From positions 1 through 64,000 of the forward strand of contig JANYGO010000208.1 of assembly GCA_025362325.1 (NCBI GenBank): DNA of 64,000 nucleotides. The letters are read 5' to 3'. Numbering within the stretch: position 1 is the first letter of the stretch; each line of letters starts with the position of its first letter. Shown piece by piece: positions 35,013 to 44,899 of the stretch. The DNA comes from Cyanobacteriota bacterium (GTDB lineage: Bacteria > Cyanobacteriota > Cyanobacteriia > Cyanobacteriales > Microcoleaceae). Below the pieces are notes generated by a model. It saw only the letters and a list, made by a program, of their open reading frames with translations. It was not told the origin of the DNA and did not search any database. The position numbers and the translations under genes were made by a program.

Positions 35013-37718
35013 ATGAAACGCAGTCATTTCTTGCAATTCTTTGGTTCTACTCTCGCAACTTTGGGTTTGGGCCAGTTGGAGGCGATCGGTTCGGGCGATC
35101 GCGATACCCGTATTTTCGCCCAAACTGAAGTTGCTAATTTATTTTCCGGCTCAGATTCTCGATCGCAGCTATTAGCTCAAACTTCCAGTCAACAGCAAGC
35201 ACTAACCATTTATCAGCCCATCCAGAATATTGAGTGGGAGGGAATGTTTGTCAGTCCCCAAGGCATTGCTTATTTTGCGATCGACGGAGTATCACCCGAT
35301 GCGGTGTCAAACTATGATGGTGATTTGGAATTTGCTAGGAGAAATGGCGATCGGCAAAAAGAAGCCCGCGCACTTTTCAAGTTAGGCTTAGCAAATCATG
35401 CGATCGGCGGTTTCTTTGACAAAGCCATTGACTACTACAAACAAAGTTTAGTAATTGCCAAGGAAATCAGAGATGGCAATCTCGAAGTCATCCTGCTAGG
35501 AAATATAGGACTTGCCTACCTGGAAAATGGCTACGCTTACATCGACCCCTTTGAGTATTTAGAGCAATATCTCGCACAGACTTGGCACAAAGCCTACTAC
35601 TACAACGGAGGAGACCCGCGCTGGGGAGGAGTAGCAATGGGCAACCTCGGCAATGCTTATTATAGTGCAGATTTGTACGCCAAAGCCATTGAATACCATC
35701 AGAAACGTTTAGCACTTTCCCTAGAAATCAAAGACCGTCGAGGCGAAGGTAAAGCACTAGGAGATTTAGGCATTGTTTATCATGCCTTAGGCGAAAACAA
35801 GAAAGCCATTGAATATCAGCAAAAACGTTTAGCTATCGCGCGGGAAATCAAAGACACCTTGGGAGAAGGACAAGCAATCTCAAATCTGGGCATAGTTTAC
35901 CATACCCAAGGAAACCATACTAAAGCCATTGAATACCAACAACAATATTTAGCCCTAGCCCAAACAATTAAAAACCCACTTTTGGAAGAACAAGCTTTGG
36001 CAAATTTGGGAGGTGCTTACTATTTATTAGGCGATTATACCAAAGCAATTGAGTTATACGAAAAAAGTTTAGCCATTGCTGGGAAAATTCGCGAGTCTCA
36101 AATAGCAAAAAAGGTGCGTGCCAATCTGGGACTGGTATATTTTCAGATGAAGAAGTATCAGAAATCAATTGAATTATACAATCAGTTTTTGCTCAGCACG
36201 TTTTCTAGCAAAAACCACCGAGAGCAAGCCATAGTTAGGAACAATATGGCAGTGGTGCAAATCAACACTGGGGATTTAGCGGGAGCCACCGAAAACTTAT
36301 TAAAAGGCATCCAGGTTTTAGAATTTCTGAGGGGAAGATTAGGCAGTAATGATGCCTATAAAGTTGCAATTTTTGAAACTCAAACTTTTCCTTATATCAA
36401 CTTGCAAAAAGTCTTGATTGCTGCCAACAAACCTGATGCAGCACTGGAAATTTCTGAAAGAGGTAGAGCCAGGGCGTTTGTGGAGTTACTGGAGAAGCGG
36501 CTATCTCTGAAGCAAACACCAGCTACTACTAAAATTACTGCACCGAATATTGAGCAAATTAAACAAATTGCTAAAACTCAAAATGCTACTCTCGTTCAAT
36601 ATTCGATTATTTACAACGATTTTAAAGTAGAAGGTAGAGAAAAAAGTCAGGAATCGGAACTGTATATTTGGGTAATCAAGCCTAATGGTGAAGTCACCTT
36701 TAAATCTTCTAACCTCACATCTCTCTGGGAAGAACAGAAGCTTTCTTTAGCAAACTATGTTATCACTACCCGCGCCTATCTCGGTGCCAGAGGTGGCGGC
36801 GGCACGGAAGCAGGGCGAAACGATGAAACTATCGAAGCAAAAAGATTAAAGCAACTCTATCAAATTCTGATTCAACCTATTGCTGATTTGCTGCCAAATG
36901 ACCAGAAGCAGCGGGTGATATTCATTCCTCAAAAAGCTCTGTTTCTAGTTCCTTTCCCAGCACTAATGGACGCGGCTGGTAAATATTTAATTGAAAAACA
37001 TACGGTTTTAACAGCACCGGCTATTCAGGTGCTACAGCTAACCAATCAGCAGCGCAAACAAGTGTCAGGAGACAAGGTTTTAGTGGTAGGAAATCCGACT
37101 ATGCCGAGCATTGCTTTTGAGGTTGGCGAAAAACCCGAGCAGTTAGAACCGCTTCCCGGTGCGGAAAAAGAAGCTTTAGCTATTGCGAAACTGCTGAAAA
37201 CTAAAGCAATCACCGGCAACGAAGCTACGAAAAGGGCGATCGTCCAACAAATGCTAAAATCCAGGATAATTCATCTAGCGACACATGGGTTGCTCAATGA
37301 TTTTAACGGATCGGGAGTACCGGGGGCGATCGCCCTTGCTCCTGATCCGGCATCTTCCAGCAAAGAGCAACAGTCAGGGATTAACGGTTTACTAACTGCC
37401 GATGAAATCTTAGACTTAAAACTGAATGCAGAATTAGTGGTTTTGAGCGCTTGCGATACAGGTAGGGGGACGATTACAGGCGATGGAGTGATTGGGTTAT
37501 CGCGATCGCTCATTACGGCGGGTGCATCCAGCATAATTGTGTCCCTCTGGCCAGTGCCAGATGCGCCTACAGCATCCTTGATGAGCGATTTTTATCAAAA
37601 TCTTCAACAGAACCCGGACAAGGCTCAGGCGCTGCGTCAAGCCATGCTGGCTACGATCAAACAATATCCTGAACCGAAAAACTGGGCAGCATTTACTTTG
37701 ATTGGGGAAGCCAATTAA
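35013..37718 (+). CDS. TPR-CHAT caspase-like protein
   Basis: The 901-aa protein starts with a signal-like segment ('FGSTLATLGLGQLEA'), followed by at least seven TPR units of about 40 residues ('AIEYQQKRLAIAREIKD' type, about 110-480) and a C-terminal CHAT peptidase domain (about 600-900). The catalytic dyad is present: His758 in 'HLATHGLLND' and Cys814 in 'LSACDTGRG'. CHAT proteases cleave partner proteins on a trigger passed through the TPRs. The stop of the DUF928 gene is only 11 bases upstream, so the genes are co-translated or co-transcribed. The protein substrate is unknown. Confidence 0.9.
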   Translation: MKRSHFLQFFGSTLATLGLGQLEAIGSGDRDTRIFAQTEVANLFSGSDSRSQLLAQTSSQQQALTIYQPIQNIEWEGMFVSPQGIAYFAIDGVSPDAVSNYDGDLEFARRNGDRQKEARALFKLGLANHAIGGFFDKAIDYYKQSLVIAKEIRDGNLEVILLGNIGLAYLENGYAYIDPFEYLEQYLAQTWHKAYYYNGGDPRWGGVAMGNLGNAYYSADLYAKAIEYHQKRLALSLEIKDRRGEGKALGDLGIVYHALGENKKAIEYQQKRLAIAREIKDTLGEGQAISNLGIVYHTQGNHTKAIEYQQQYLALAQTIKNPLLEEQALANLGGAYYLLGDYTKAIELYEKSLAIAGKIRESQIAKKVRANLGLVYFQMKKYQKSIELYNQFLLSTFSSKNHREQAIVRNNMAVVQINTGDLAGATENLLKGIQVLEFLRGRLGSNDAYKVAIFETQTFPYINLQKVLIAANKPDAALEISERGRARAFVELLEKRLSLKQTPATTKITAPNIEQIKQIAKTQNATLVQYSIIYNDFKVEGREKSQESELYIWVIKPNGEVTFKSSNLTSLWEEQKLSLANYVITTRAYLGARGGGGTEAGRNDETIEAKRLKQLYQILIQPIADLLPNDQKQRVIFIPQKALFLVPFPALMDAAGKYLIEKHTVLTAPAIQVLQLTNQQRKQVSGDKVLVVGNPTMPSIAFEVGEKPEQLEPLPGAEKEALAIAKLLKTKAITGNEATKRAIVQQMLKSRIIHLATHGLLNDFNGSGVPGAIALAPDPASSSKEQQSGINGLLTADEILDLKLNAELVVLSACDTGRGTITGDGVIGLSRSLITAGASSIIVSLWPVPDAPTASLMSDFYQNLQQNPDKAQALRQAMLATIKQYPEPKNWAAFTLIGEAN

Positions 37719-37834
37719 GCTCTACTGCATCTAAATTTAAGTTTGCGGGCGCTGCTCAAAGCAATGGCCCTGGTAGTTTAATAAATCTCAAATGGTAGAA
37801 TCAGCAAAAATTGGCGATCGCCCTGATTGTTTAT

Positions 37835-38584
37835 CTACAAAATAGAGGTTTTTCTAGTTAACTCCCAAATCTCCTCCCATTCCTCATCCAAAAGCGGCCG
37901 CACCTCCAAATCGATCGCAAAACAGCGACAAGCCGCCGCACACAAAGCATCAATTACAGTCGCAATCAAATCATCTCTCCCGCCCGATAGAGGTAATTTT
38001 ACAGGAATTAACTCCTCCCCAAAAACCTGAGAAAACAAACCAATATCCGGCTCGAAACGCATCGAACCGTGCTGCAAAATAGCATCGCCCCTTCGCAATT
38101 GTGCGCTACCAATTAACTTGCAGCCATCAACAGTAACCAAATCCGCACCAGTCGCCGTACCAAAACAATTGGGATTGTGAATGTAACCGCGCCCAGCTTC
38201 CCCGTAGTGCAAATCCACACCGATCGCCCGCCAACCCTCAATCAAAAACTCGCATATAGTGTGATAAGCTTTCAAGCGGCTGCTGTCAAATCCCGACGCC
38301 ACAACGGCATAAGTTAAATCCCCTTGGTGGAGCACAGCGCGCCCGCCGCTGGGCCTCCTCACCAACTCCACAGGCTGTCCCTCCCAAGATAGCTGCTGCC
38401 AAAATTCCGGCCAGCGCCGCTGGTGGTAGCCCAAGGAAATCGCCGCCGGTGCCCAAGTGTAAAATCGCAGAGTTGGCGGATTTTCCCCCGCTAGATGCTG
38501 TTGTAGCAGCCATTGGTCGATCGCCATCTGCACCTTACCAGACGCCGACACCAGCGGAATTAAACGCCAAACAGAATTAGCCAT
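37835..38584 (-). CDS. Lipoate-protein ligase A-family enzyme
   Basis: The ATG at 38584 gives 249 aa of the biotin/lipoate A/B ligase family. The signatures 'ELVRRPSGGRAVLH' (nucleotide and lipoyl-binding loop) and 'LIGSAQLRRGDAILQHGS' (catalytic Lys replaced by surrounding 'CKLIGSAQ') are clear. It likely attaches lipoate or octanoate to E2 or GcvH proteins. A thioredoxin gene lies on the opposite strand 145 bases away. LipB or LplJ-type octanoyl transfer is the main alternative. Confidence 0.85.
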   Translation of the reverse strand: MANSVWRLIPLVSASGKVQMAIDQWLLQQHLAGENPPTLRFYTWAPAAISLGYHQRRWPEFWQQLSWEGQPVELVRRPSGGRAVLHQGDLTYAVVASGFDSSRLKAYHTICEFLIEGWRAIGVDLHYGEAGRGYIHNPNCFGTATGADLVTVDGCKLIGSAQLRRGDAILQHGSMRFEPDIGLFSQVFGEELIPVKLPLSGGRDDLIATVIDALCAAACRCFAIDLEVRPLLDEEWEEIWELTRKTSIL

Positions 38585-38728
38585 CAACCTCAAATCCTGA
38601 GTTTTTACTCAATAAGTTCGCAGAATGTTTTAAAATTATTAACAGTTTTTGTGCCTGTCTTCTAAGTTAGTGCAAGTTTCAAGCCCGCGCGTGCTTTATA
38701 AAAAATCAGGAAAAATCATCGAAAAATC

Positions 38729-39052
38729 ATGAGCAACAGTGTAATTGTCATCAACGACGAAAAATTTGAAACAGAAGTTCTGAAAGCAGAGCACCCAGTC
38801 CTTGCATATTTTTGGGCATCTTGGTGCGGGCCTTGCAAACTAATTGCGCCTTCGATAGACTGGGTGGCTGCCAACTACAGCGACTTGAAAGTAGTTAAAA
38901 TGGAAATTGACCCCAATCCCAATACTGTCAAACAGTATAAAGTTGAAGGAGTCCCAGCACTCAGACTGTTTAAAAATGGCGAAGTAGTCCTTTCCCACGA
39001 GGGAGCGATTAACAAACAAAAATTGCTCGGTTTGTTGGAAGGTCATTTATAA
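38729..39052 (+). CDS. Thioredoxin
   Basis: A 107-aa single thioredoxin fold with the redox motif 'WCGPC' (about residues 31-35) and the cis-proline loop 'VEGVPALRLF'. It reduces disulfides in target proteins in the cytoplasm. The N-terminus 'INDEKFETEV' and the length fit the trxA group. Several thioredoxins exist in cyanobacteria (m, x, y, and A/B types); this copy is not clearly one of the photosynthetic m-types, so no symbol is given. Confidence 0.92.
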   Translation: MSNSVIVINDEKFETEVLKAEHPVLAYFWASWCGPCKLIAPSIDWVAANYSDLKVVKMEIDPNPNTVKQYKVEGVPALRLFKNGEVVLSHEGAINKQKLLGLLEGHL

Positions 39053-39238
39053 AGTTTTGAGTTTTGAGTTTTGAATGTATAAATTTGAGTTATATAATTT
39101 TAGTTATAAGTTAATTTATTAATTTATAACTAATAAATTATAACTCTGAATCATTCAATCTCAATCTACAAATTGTCGCCGATAAATTGGCAATAATCGA
39201 TAATATTTAATACTAGAAAAAACCCAGATCAAAAAATA

Positions 39239-39298
39239 GGTTCGTAGTGAGGACTTCAGTCCTCTGACGGATGCGGACTCAAGTCCTCACTACGAACC
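39239..39298. repeat. GGTTCGTAGTGAGGACT inverted repeat
   Basis: GGTTCGTAGTGAGGACTTCAGTCCTC at the left faces GGACTCAAGTCCTCACTACGAACC at the right, giving an almost perfect long inverted repeat with a few-base centre. Related copies occur at 43613-43818 (three), 45861-45936 and 58903-58962. The rest of the 39053-39373 gap is AT-rich and holds no gene. Confidence 0.85.
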
Positions 39299-39373
39299 TG
39301 AACCTGATAATCGTTATTTTACCTGCAACAAAAATAATATAATTCACAATTCACAAAAATACTGGTAGCCCAT

Positions 39374-40585
39374 ATGAAATTTGCCAAACGTTTAGAACCC
39401 CTGAAATTTAATGTATTTGCTGATATGGATCGGGCGAAATCTCTCGCCAGAGCCTGCGGACAAAATGTGATTGACTTGTCTCTCGGTTCTTCCGATTTGC
39501 CTGCGGCTGCTCACATTACAGATGCGATCGCCCATTCCCTATCCGATCCTAGCACCCACGGCTATTTACTGTTTAACGGGACGCGAGCTTTTCGAGAAGC
39601 CGCAGCTTCCTGGTACGAGCAGAAATTTGGGATTTCAGTCAATCCAGAAACAGAAGTGCTGCCGCTAATTGGTTCCCAAGAAGGGACGGCGCATATGCCT
39701 TTAGCTGTGCTCAACCCCGGAGATTTTGCTTTGCTGCTCGATCCGGGCTATCCTTCCCACGCGGGTGGTGTGTATTTGGCGGGCGGTCAAATTTACCCGA
39801 TGCCGCTGTTAGCAGAAAATCAGTTTTTGCCAGTCTTTGAAGATATTCCGATGCCCGTTTTGGCTCAGTCGAAGATGATGGTTTTGAGCTATCCTCACAA
39901 TCCTACAACTGCGATCGCCCCGCTGGCATTTTTTGAGAAAGCTGTGGCTTTTTGTCGCCAACACGAACTCGTTTTAGTTCACGATTTCCCCTATGTGGAT
40001 TTGGTGTTTGACGATCGCAATTCTCCACTTGAGGCCGCCCAAACTGAGGAAAACCGTAAATTGATGGCGCCGTCGATTTTTCAGGCCGATCGAGATAAGA
40101 GTGTGGCGATCGAGTTTTTTACCCTATCCAAATCCTACAGTATGGGAGGTTTTCGAGTCGGATACGCGATCGGCAATCCCGAACTAATTGCAGCCCTGCG
40201 ACAAGTCAAAGCCGCAGTAGACTTCAACCAATATCTAGGGATTTTGAACGGAGCGAGTGCAGCATTAACCGGCCCCCAAGATACCGTCACCACCAGCGTC
40301 GAAACCTTCAGGAAACGGCGGGATGCCTTTGTAAATGCGCTGAGGGCGATCGGCTGGGAAGTGCCCGTACCCCCTGCCACGATGTACGTCTGGGCGAAAC
40401 TGCCAGCACCTTGGGCCTCGGATTCGGTGAAATTTTGCACTCAGCTAGTACAGAGTACGGGAGTCGCAGCTTCCCCCGGCGCCGGTTTTGGGAAATCAGG
40501 AGAAGGTTACGTGCGATTTGCCTTAGTCGAGTCCCCAGAAATTTTGGCAGCAGCAGTTAACAAAATTGCGGAATTTCTCAATTAG
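39374..40585 (+). CDS. PLP-dependent class I/II aminotransferase
   Basis: A 403-aa fold-type I aminotransferase. The PLP Lys lies in 'FTLSKSYSMGGFRVGY', the 'NPTT' and 'HDFPYVDL' motifs bind the cofactor, and an Arg for the substrate carboxylate lies near the C-terminus ('YVRFALVE'). The family includes LL-diaminopimelate aminotransferase (DapL) and aspartate-type enzymes of cyanobacteria; DapL is the likeliest role in an organism lacking the succinylase route, but the substrate is not fixed by these motifs. It stands alone between repeat elements. Confidence 0.85.
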   Translation: MKFAKRLEPLKFNVFADMDRAKSLARACGQNVIDLSLGSSDLPAAAHITDAIAHSLSDPSTHGYLLFNGTRAFREAAASWYEQKFGISVNPETEVLPLIGSQEGTAHMPLAVLNPGDFALLLDPGYPSHAGGVYLAGGQIYPMPLLAENQFLPVFEDIPMPVLAQSKMMVLSYPHNPTTAIAPLAFFEKAVAFCRQHELVLVHDFPYVDLVFDDRNSPLEAAQTEENRKLMAPSIFQADRDKSVAIEFFTLSKSYSMGGFRVGYAIGNPELIAALRQVKAAVDFNQYLGILNGASAALTGPQDTVTTSVETFRKRRDAFVNALRAIGWEVPVPPATMYVWAKLPAPWASDSVKFCTQLVQSTGVAASPGAGFGKSGEGYVRFALVESPEILAAAVNKIAEFLN

Positions 40586-40936
40586 ATCAGATTACATTCA
40601 TTCGATCGCTCTTCTTGACATCATCTGCGTTGCATCTGCCTAGATCTGCGGTTGACCGGCTCTATCAAAGACTTATGGAATAAATCCATTAAATGCGCGA
40701 CAATTAACCAATTCTTCAAAGTAGCCATACTTTTGAGAATTGGTATAAGTTCAAACTACTAGGACTTGCGGACGGCTGCTGAGAAACCGGGTTTTTCACG
40801 AAAAGACGCCCTACAGCCCGCCAACAGGGTAAAAACCCAGTTTCTCGCAGTCCTATTTGGTAAGTGTTGTATCGTTATCTCTACCTACAGGAATAGATAT
40901 TTGCACGGAAGATCTGCCACGATTTGTGTTGAAATG
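40586..40936. other. Gap holding a MITE-like inverted repeat
   Basis: A 94-base inverted repeat (40761-40854) fills the middle of the gap. The remaining sequence shows a HIP1-like GATCGCT and a CTTGACATC motif near 40614 without a gene behind it. Confidence 0.55.
40761..40854. repeat. Long imperfect inverted repeat, MITE-like
   Basis: Outer arms AGGACTTGCG / CGCAGTCCT and inner arms GAGAAACCGGGTTTTT / AAAAACCCAGTTTCTC are nested around about 25 bases (CACGAAAAGACGCCCTACAG). The inner arms belong to the AGAAACC-GG family found elsewhere in the window. No target-site duplication is evident. Confidence 0.7.
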
Positions 40937-41335
40937 TTAACGCGAGACATCTTGGGAATTGCCAGTTCCGCTCACCCACTCTACAAACCCTTGAAATGAA
41001 TTCTGTCGGGGCAGCGATTGTTCTGTAGCGGCGATCGCACATCCCAAAAATACCGCGCTTCCCAAAATCGCCAGCAGCGGGAAATACTTACCCAGCCCAA
41101 AGTCGCGCTGAAGGCGAGCTAGCGGCCTGCTCTCGCGCCTGAGCATCTTTCCCACCGTCAGTTGTTTGAGACTAAAAGGATCGCGGACAAAATGACCGCT
41201 CCAGCTAATTACCATGTGGGAATGGCAGTGGGGACAGGTGAATAGTCCGCTGACCATTCCGACTGGGCCCACGACGCTGGAACGGTGGCAGATCGGGCAA
41301 GTGACGGAATGAGTGTTATAGGTGGGAGCGTTCAT
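40937..41335 (-). CDS. Zinc-ribbon membrane protein of unknown function
   Basis: A 132-aa protein with an N-terminal zinc ribbon made of two C-x2-C knuckles ('CPICHRS' and 'CPHCHSH') and one membrane helix ('YFPLLAILGSAVFLGCAIAA', about 85-105). No family is recognised. It precedes surE on the same strand but is separated by 125 bases. Membrane anchoring with a cytoplasmic metal-binding head is inferred from the helix position and charges. Confidence 0.75.
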   Translation of the reverse strand: MNAPTYNTHSVTCPICHRSSVVGPVGMVSGLFTCPHCHSHMVISWSGHFVRDPFSLKQLTVGKMLRRESRPLARLQRDFGLGKYFPLLAILGSAVFLGCAIAATEQSLPRQNSFQGFVEWVSGTGNSQDVSR

Positions 41336-41460
41336 AACTGTTTTTCTTTAGTAAAAACCAACAACCAGTTGAGAGTCTGCGTTAACGCCTAGGGCATAGA
41401 CCTTTAGAGGCACTTTATCCTTAATTCCTAGTTTACCGCTCGAATCGGGTCGATCGGAGC

Positions 41461-42267
41461 TCACTGCTTGGGAAAACCTTCAAATTGCCAATCCCGCAAC
41501 GAGTGCAAGTCAGGATCACAGGTGAGATTGTATTGCAGCGGAGTAACGGTTATCTTGTTGTCGCGAATAGCCTGTACGTCTGTAGGAATATCATGTGGCA
41601 CGGCCGGATCGGGGGTTTCTTCTACATCTTCTAACAATTCCCCAGCTAGCCAATAATAAGTTTTGCCGCGCGGATCGGTGCGTTTTTGAAATATGTCGAA
41701 ATAGCGGCGAATGCCTTGACGGGCCATCGCCACTCCGGTAATTTGTGCTTGTGAGACTGCTGGTATGTTGACATTCAACAGCACCGGCTTCGGCATTGGC
41801 TGTTTTTCCAACTGTGACAGCAAGCTGACAGCGAAATCCACCGCCGGCCCAAATTCCTGCGAAGTATAGCTGGCGAGGCTGAAAGCAATGCTGGGAATGC
41901 CTTCCATAATTCCTTCCATGGCTGCCGAAACCGTGCCCGAACAGATGATGTCCGTGCCTAAATTGGGCCCGTGGTTGATGCCGGCAAGTACAAAATCCGG
42001 CGGTTTGTCAAGTAAAGCCCACAAAGCTAGTTTCACGCAGTCGGCGGGAGTGCCCGAACAAGCCCAAGCTGTGACGGCGGGATCAAACATCGATTCGACA
42101 ATTTCGGCGCGGATGGGTTGGTGCAATGTCAGGCCGTGCCCGGTAGCGGAGCGCTCTCTGTCGGGACAAACTACACTCACGTCGTGGCCGGCGGCGGCGA
42201 GAGCGTTGGCGAGGCTGCGGATGCCTTGGGCAAAGATGCCGTCGTCGTTGCTAATTAAAAGTTTCAT
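41461..42267 (-). CDS. surE: 5'/3'-nucleotidase SurE
   Basis: Starting at the ATG at 42267, this 268-aa metal-dependent phosphatase removes phosphate from nucleoside monophosphates and polyphosphate. The N-terminal '[13 protein letters not shown]' holds the metal-binding Asp-Asp, and '[11 protein letters not shown]' and '[11 protein letters not shown]' complete the active site with the Asn/Ser ligands. Length fits the family. pheS starts 205 bases away on the opposite strand. Confidence 0.95.
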   Translation of the reverse strand: MKLLISNDDGIFAQGIRSLANALAAAGHDVSVVCPDRERSATGHGLTLHQPIRAEIVESMFDPAVTAWACSGTPADCVKLALWALLDKPPDFVLAGINHGPNLGTDIICSGTVSAAMEGIMEGIPSIAFSLASYTSQEFGPAVDFAVSLLSQLEKQPMPKPVLLNVNIPAVSQAQITGVAMARQGIRRYFDIFQKRTDPRGKTYYWLAGELLEDVEETPDPAVPHDIPTDVQAIRDNKITVTPLQYNLTCDPDLHSLRDWQFEGFPKQ

Positions 42268-42472
42268 TGAAATTTTTGTAGGCCACAGCACAATCTTAAA
42301 CTAGATTACTGTAGGGCGATCGGTTTCACCTGCAATTACCAATTACCAATTACCTATTACACAACCATGAATCTAACATCTAAAATCTAAATGACTGTCG
42401 AGCCAAAATTGCGCTAAACTCAGCTTGGCTCAAAACAGCCTGAAATTCTTTAATCTAAAATCTAAAATCAAA

Positions 42473-43477
42473 ATGACTGTCCAGCTCAGCGACATTGAAA
42501 CTCAACTAGAAACCCTGGGCCAAGAGTCCAAAAGTGCGATCGCAACTGCGAATACCCTCGAACAACTCGAACAGTTGCGCGTCGGCTACCTCGGCAAAAA
42601 AGGGCAACTCTCTCAAATTTTAGGCATGATGGGCAAACTGTCGGCCGATCAGCGGCCCAAAGTAGGTGCGATCGCCAATACTGTAAAAGAAGCCCTACAA
42701 GCCGACTTAGAAGACAAGCGCGCCGCCCTCCAAACCGCCCAAATCCAAGCCAAATTAGCCTCAGAAACCCTCGATGTCACCATGCCGGGGATTTTTAGCC
42801 CCCAAGGTCACGTCCACCCCTTAAACGCCGTGATAGACCGCGCTCTCGATATCTTTGTCGGCCTCGGCTACACCGTCGCCAACGGCCCGGAAATGGAAAC
42901 AGATTATTACAACTTCGAGGCGCTCAACACCCCGCCAGACCACCCGGCACGGGATATGCAAGATACATTTTACTTGCCAGGTGGCGACTTGCTGCGGACT
43001 CAGACATCATCGGTGCAAATTCGCTACATGGAACAGCACAAACCCCCGATTCGGATTGTCTCACCCGGCCGCGTTTACCGCCGCGATACTGTCGATGCTA
43101 CTCACGCGGCAGTCTTCCACCAAATCGAACTTTTAGCAATTGGTGAAAATCTGACATTTACTGACTTAAAAGGCACAATTAAAGAGTTTTTGCGGCAAAT
43201 GTTCGGGCAAGATTTGCCGATTCGTTTTCGCACGAGCTACTTTCCGTTTACGGAACCTTCTGCGGAAGTTGATTTGCAGTGGAACGGCAAATGGCTGGAA
43301 GTTTTGGGCTGCGGTGCTGTCGATCCGAATGTTCTTAAAGGAGTCGGTTTAGATCCTGAAAAGTATACTGGGTTTGCGGCAGGTTTTGGGGTGGAGCGCT
43401 TCGCAATGGTGCTTTATGAAATTGACGATATTCGCCGGGTTTATGCTAGCGATTTGCGCTTCTTGCGGCAGTTTTAA
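42473..43477 (+). CDS. pheS: Phenylalanyl-tRNA synthetase alpha subunit
   Basis: The ATG at 42473 gives the usual ~334 aa; longer upstream frames run into repeats. The N-terminal coiled coil (about 1-90) binds tRNA, and the class II catalytic domain has motif 2 '[12 protein letters not shown]', 'FHQIELLAI' and motif 3 '[13 protein letters not shown]'. It charges tRNA-Phe together with PheT, which is encoded elsewhere, as is normal in cyanobacteria. An eight-codon mini-frame at 42391 (ATGACTGTCGAGCC) repeats the first codons of pheS (ATGACTGTCCAGC). Confidence 0.96.
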   Translation: MTVQLSDIETQLETLGQESKSAIATANTLEQLEQLRVGYLGKKGQLSQILGMMGKLSADQRPKVGAIANTVKEALQADLEDKRAALQTAQIQAKLASETLDVTMPGIFSPQGHVHPLNAVIDRALDIFVGLGYTVANGPEMETDYYNFEALNTPPDHPARDMQDTFYLPGGDLLRTQTSSVQIRYMEQHKPPIRIVSPGRVYRRDTVDATHAAVFHQIELLAIGENLTFTDLKGTIKEFLRQMFGQDLPIRFRTSYFPFTEPSAEVDLQWNGKWLEVLGCGAVDPNVLKGVGLDPEKYTGFAAGFGVERFAMVLYEIDDIRRVYASDLRFLRQF

Positions 43478-43860
43478 GTAATGGCTTGCGATCGGTTTGA
43501 GGTTCGGTATAGAGGTTTCGGTCAATGCAGAGCGATGCTTTTGGTTTCGAGGAATGAGAAAAGGGCGAAAAAACACGCTCTCATGTCCGAATAGTATCAC
43601 CCCGATTGGATTGGTTTTTAGTCAGGGCTTTAGTATTTGGGACAAGAAGGACTAAAGTCCTCACTACGAACCTTTAATACTTTTGGTTTTTAGTGAGGAT
43701 TTTAGTATTTGGGACAAGAAGGACTAAAGTCCTCACTACGAACCTTTAATACTTTTGGTTTTTAGTTAGGACTTTAGTATTGTTCAAAAGAAGGACTAAA
43801 GTCCTCACTACGAAACTGTTTGACAGTGCTGGGGCGAGTCAACACGATCTGATTGATTGT
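43478..43860. other. Intergenic gap dominated by a tandem triplicate repeat
   Basis: After 130 unremarkable bases three 72-base units (43613-43818) occupy the gap up to the end of the LEA-like gene on the other strand. No coding potential beyond the repeats. Confidence 0.65.
43613..43818. repeat. 72-bp unit, three tandem copies
   Basis: Units begin with GGTTTTTAG at 43613, 43685 and 43757, exactly 72 bases apart. Each carries AGAAGGACTAAAGTCCTCACTACGAA, the right arm of the inverted repeat found at 39239. The third copy diverges in its middle (TTGTTCAAAAG for TTTGGGACAAG) and at its end. Confidence 0.9.
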
Positions 43861-44304
43861 CTAGTTAAAAGCATCCTTGATGCTGTCAACAGCGCGCTCC
43901 ACAGCATTCTTGGTGTTATCTACTGCTTTCTGAGTGCGAGCAGAATCTTCCTCGGCTCTTTTCTCAATTGTAGCTGCATCTTTCTTGGCTTTGCGCTCGA
44001 CTACACTACCATCTTCTGATGCTCGATCGACTTTAGCAGCATTTGTCTTGGCTGTTTGCTTAACCTTATCTTCTGTATCTCGGATGAAATTCTTGGCTCT
44101 TCCAGCATCTGTGCTGGCTTTGTCTTGAACCTTATCGCCCAAATCTGCTGCTGCGATCGAGTTTACAGCAGGAGAAGCCATTGCTGCGGTGTTTGAGAAA
44201 AATGCACCCTGCCAAACAAATGCCATCGCTGACACGCAAAGCACAGTTGCAGCCAGATAGCGCCCGACAGTCGAAAGCCGTTTGGTAAAATAATTCAGTT
44301 TCAT
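43861..44304 (-). CDS. Secreted or membrane-anchored LEA-like helical protein
   Basis: The ATG at 44304 gives 147 aa: a hydrophobic N-terminal segment ('RYLAATVLCVSAMAFVW', cleavage possible after 'AAMA'), then a charged, Ala/Lys/Asp/Glu-rich amphipathic helical tail (about 55-147) with 11-residue-like repeats such as 'AATIEKRAEEDSARTQKAV'. Such composition is typical of LEA/apolipoprotein-like stress proteins; the precise family is not recognised. No strong ribosome site precedes it. Confidence 0.65.
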   Translation of the reverse strand: MKLNYFTKRLSTVGRYLAATVLCVSAMAFVWQGAFFSNTAAMASPAVNSIAAADLGDKVQDKASTDAGRAKNFIRDTEDKVKQTAKTNAAKVDRASEDGSVVERKAKKDAATIEKRAEEDSARTQKAVDNTKNAVERAVDSIKDAFN

Positions 44305-44899
44305 AGAATACAAAAGGAGATATGACATTCTATTTTTACTCGATTTGGGCGATCGGCTAAACCATTCTCTAGATAGAGGTTATCCAGCAGCAACTTTTTA
44401 TAAAAAATCAGTCTTTTGATAGATTGAAGCAAAAAAACTGAGTCAATTTGAGATTTTAGACTTGAGATTTTAGATCGAAAAATTGACTCCAAAGCCGCTC
44501 TCTGGAAGAATAAACTAAGGTCAGTAAATTTTGATAATTTAGATGCAAGAATTGACTTTACAGATGAATCTGGGCGTTCTTCCACTTGCTGCCACTGTCT
44601 ATTTTTCGCGGTAATTTTAAGTAAGGTGCGATCGCAGGTGACGCATTTAAACTGTTGACTGTTGACTTTCCCACTCTCCCCTACTCTCAGTCTCCCCTGC
44701 CCTGCCATAACGAGCCATCGATCGGCGTAGCAGCTTAATTTGTCCTTGCTTAACTCACCAAACATTAAGCTATATAAATCAAAATTGACTTATACCCATA
44801 AAAATGTTATGTGAACGTGGGTCTGGAATAGAAATCTATTTTTTGCTATATTGGCCTGCAATTAAGATAATGATTGTGGTTAAGTGAGGAGTTGAACGG
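44305..44899. other. AT-rich gap with short heptamer and GATTTTAGA repeats
   Basis: Contains GAGATTTTAGACTTGAGATTTTAGATC (about 44449-44475), two to three TGACTGT heptamers (44653-44669), and the promoter region of the SH3 protein. A 154-codon minus-strand frame here is not supported because it translates the repeats. Confidence 0.6.

Noticed and set aside
43613..43818. Three regular repeats considered as a CRISPR array
   Set aside because: The whole 72-base unit is repeated, without unique spacers, and no cas gene is nearby.
44301..44765. 154-codon minus-strand frame overlapping the LEA-like gene start
   Set aside because: It translates heptamer and GATTTTAGA repeats and AT-rich spacer, has no recognisable domain and no ribosome site.
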